A stretch of 64,000 nucleotides of DNA from Gammaproteobacteria bacterium. Its GTDB lineage: Bacteria > Pseudomonadota > Gammaproteobacteria > Steroidobacterales > GCA-2729495. The notes below the pieces were generated by a model, which worked only from the letters and a program-made list of their open reading frames with translations, was not told the origin of the DNA and did not search any database. Within the stretch, counting starts at the first letter, position 1; each line of letters starts with the position of its first letter. The stretch spans positions 24,405-88,404 of the forward strand of contig JASLMV010000012.1 of the NCBI GenBank assembly GCA_030746435.1, written 5' to 3'. Positions 62,905 through 64,000 of the stretch are shown here, in pieces. A program made the position numbers and the translations under genes.

Positions 62905-64000
62905 ATGTCCGAACCTGAAGAAATACGCTTCGATGCGCTGAATTTGCCTGCCAAACTGCAGGCTGGGGTCGAGTCGGCCGGTTTTGAAGTGTGTACGCCT
63001 ATACAGGCCCAGACGCTGCCACGCGCGCTAGATGGCCAGGATGTTGCGGGCCAGGCACAGACGGGCACCGGCAAAACCGCGGCTTTTTTGCTGGCTACGC
63101 TGAATCGTCTGCTCGCCAATGCGGACGGCAACGATGACTGCCGGCAGCATCCGCGCGCGATCATCCTGGCACCGACCCGTGAACTCGCCATCCAGATCAA
63201 CGAAGACGCCAAGGTGCTTGGCAGTGGCACCAATTTCCGCTTCCAGGTCGTATTTGGCGGTGCCGATTACGAGAAGCAGCGACGGCGGCTCGAGGAAGGC
63301 GTCGATGTACTGATCGGTACACCGGGCCGGTTTATCGATTATTTCAAACAGAATATCTTTAACCTCAATAGCGTGGAGGTTGTCGTGCTCGACGAAGCCG
63401 ATCGCATGTTCGACCTGGGCTTTATCAAGGACATTCGTTACGTGCTGCGGCGGCTGCCGCCGGCCGACCAGCGGCTGAATCTCTTGTTCTCGGCCACCCT
63501 GGGCCAGAAAGTGCTGGAACTCGCGTTCGAGCACATGAATGACCCGGAGTCCGTACAAATAGACCCCGACAAGATGACGGTTGACCTGGTCACGCAGGCC
63601 GTTTATTTCCCGAGTAACCGGGAGAAAATCCCGTTGCTGATCGGCCTGCTGCGCAGCATGGATGCGCACCGCACCATGGTGTTCGTGAACACCAAGCGTG
63701 AAGCGGAAAAGCTGGAACGCTTCCTGTGCCACAACGATATCGATGCCAAGGCTATTTCCGGCGATGTGCCGCAAAATAAGCGCATCCGCATGCTGAAGGC
63801 CTTCCAGAGCGGCGAACTCCCGGTTCTGGTCGCCACGGACGTGGCATCACGGGGGCTGCATGTGCCGGACGTGAGCCATGTCATCAACTACGACGTGCCG
63901 CAGGACCCCGAAGATTATGTGCATCGCATCGGCCGCACCGCACGCGCCGGCGCATCGGGGGATTCGATTACCTTTGCATGTGAAAGCTTTGCGATGGGGC
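62905..64000 (+). CDS. rhlB: ATP-dependent RNA helicase RhlB, N-terminal part (runs off the window)
   Basis: About 365 codons are visible and the frame is open at the end of the window. The DEAD-box motifs are in order: Q-motif region FEVCTPIQ, motif I AQTGTGKT at residues 51-58, APTREL, GGADYEKQ, TPGRFIDY, motif II DEAD at 163-166, SAT near 197, then helicase C motifs (VFVNTKREAEKL, VATDVASRGLHVPDV, HRIGRTARAG). RhlB unwinds structured RNA with the degradosome in E. coli. It is divergent from trxA across 279 bp that holds the promoters. Confidence 0.95.
   Translation, partial: MSEPEEIRFDALNLPAKLQAGVESAGFEVCTPIQAQTLPRALDGQDVAGQAQTGTGKTAAFLLATLNRLLANADGNDDCRQHPRAIILAPTRELAIQINEDAKVLGSGTNFRFQVVFGGADYEKQRRRLEEGVDVLIGTPGRFIDYFKQNIFNLNSVEVVVLDEADRMFDLGFIKDIRYVLRRLPPADQRLNLLFSATLGQKVLELAFEHMNDPESVQIDPDKMTVDLVTQAVYFPSNREKIPLLIGLLRSMDAHRTMVFVNTKREAEKLERFLCHNDIDAKAISGDVPQNKRIRMLKAFQSGELPVLVATDVASRGLHVPDVSHVINYDVPQDPEDYVHRIGRTARAGASGDSITFACESFAMG

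Overview
This window is chromosomal DNA from a gammaproteobacterium that is not an enteric. It is gene-dense, with many 1-4 bp gene overlaps and convergent pairs only 1-25 bp apart. It carries housekeeping genes almost throughout. I see no tRNA, rRNA, insertion sequence, prophage or CRISPR array. The block gshB-(GNAT)-tonB-yqgE-ruvX-pyrB, the pilGHIJ-chpA cluster divergent from gshB, and pilT/pilU divergent from yggS-proC-yggT match the gene neighbourhood known from Pseudomonas aeruginosa. A perfect CIRCE operator on groESL and a Kdo kinase gene point to a Pseudomonadales/Chromatiales/Xanthomonadales-like lineage. I cannot place it more precisely from sequence alone.

Layout. 1-1005: the 3' end of pdxH, then a 650 bp intergenic region with a consensus sigma-54 promoter and a ~220 nt putative small RNA. 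This RNA carries repeated AAYAAYAA motifs and ends in a strong terminator, so it resembles the Pseudomonas CrcZ/CrcY Hfq-Crc decoy RNAs. 1089-4832: cobalamin uptake/adenosylation genes (BtuD-like ATPase, PduO-type adenosyltransferase, BtuF) facing ampD-ampE. 4944-5684: rsmE. 5690-14999: the twitching-motility chemosensory operon pilG-pilH-pilI-pilJ-chpA-chpC on the minus strand, without pilK or chpB. 15311-20656: gshB, acetyltransferase, tonB, yqgE, ruvX, pyrB and a PyrK-like flavin/iron-sulphur reductase. 20672-24029: three consecutive type IV pilus retraction-type ATPases (pilT, pilU and a third paralogue). 24129-26292: yggS-proC-yggT.

26313-34207: smaller units: a thioredoxin-fold-like secreted protein, a TerB-like protein, an alpha/beta hydrolase, a PEBP/YbhB protein, FKBP, MsrB, HtpG behind a consensus sigma-32 promoter, two small unknown proteins, and PpnN. 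34213-39929: envelope genes (L,D-transpeptidase, MltD-type LysM transglycosylase, LpxL-type acyltransferase, Kdo kinase, heptosyltransferase-type GT9). 39956-44943: zinc-finger protein, glnE, beta-carbonic anhydrase, a 56-codon remnant of a formylglycine-generating-enzyme-like gene, and two uncharacterised proteins. 45163-47275: groEL-groES with terminator, promoter and CIRCE.

47371-53820: cutA, a dsbD with a duplicated N-terminal domain, a TlpA-like thioredoxin, aroQ, accB-accC and prmA. 53820-59967: a very acidic zinc-ribbon/DUF3426 protein, dusB-fis, purH-purD. 59969-60868: an acetyltransferase gene and a ~400 bp island of hairpins with REP-like sequences. 60869-64000: rho-trxA, divergent from rhlB, which runs off the end.

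The genes form three functional themes: type IV pilus control (Chp signalling plus retraction motors), envelope construction and redox folding (LPS, peptidoglycan, Dsb/Tlp), and nucleotide, lipid and nitrogen housekeeping. The most novel-looking element is the sigma-54-driven decoy-type sRNA at 760-1005.
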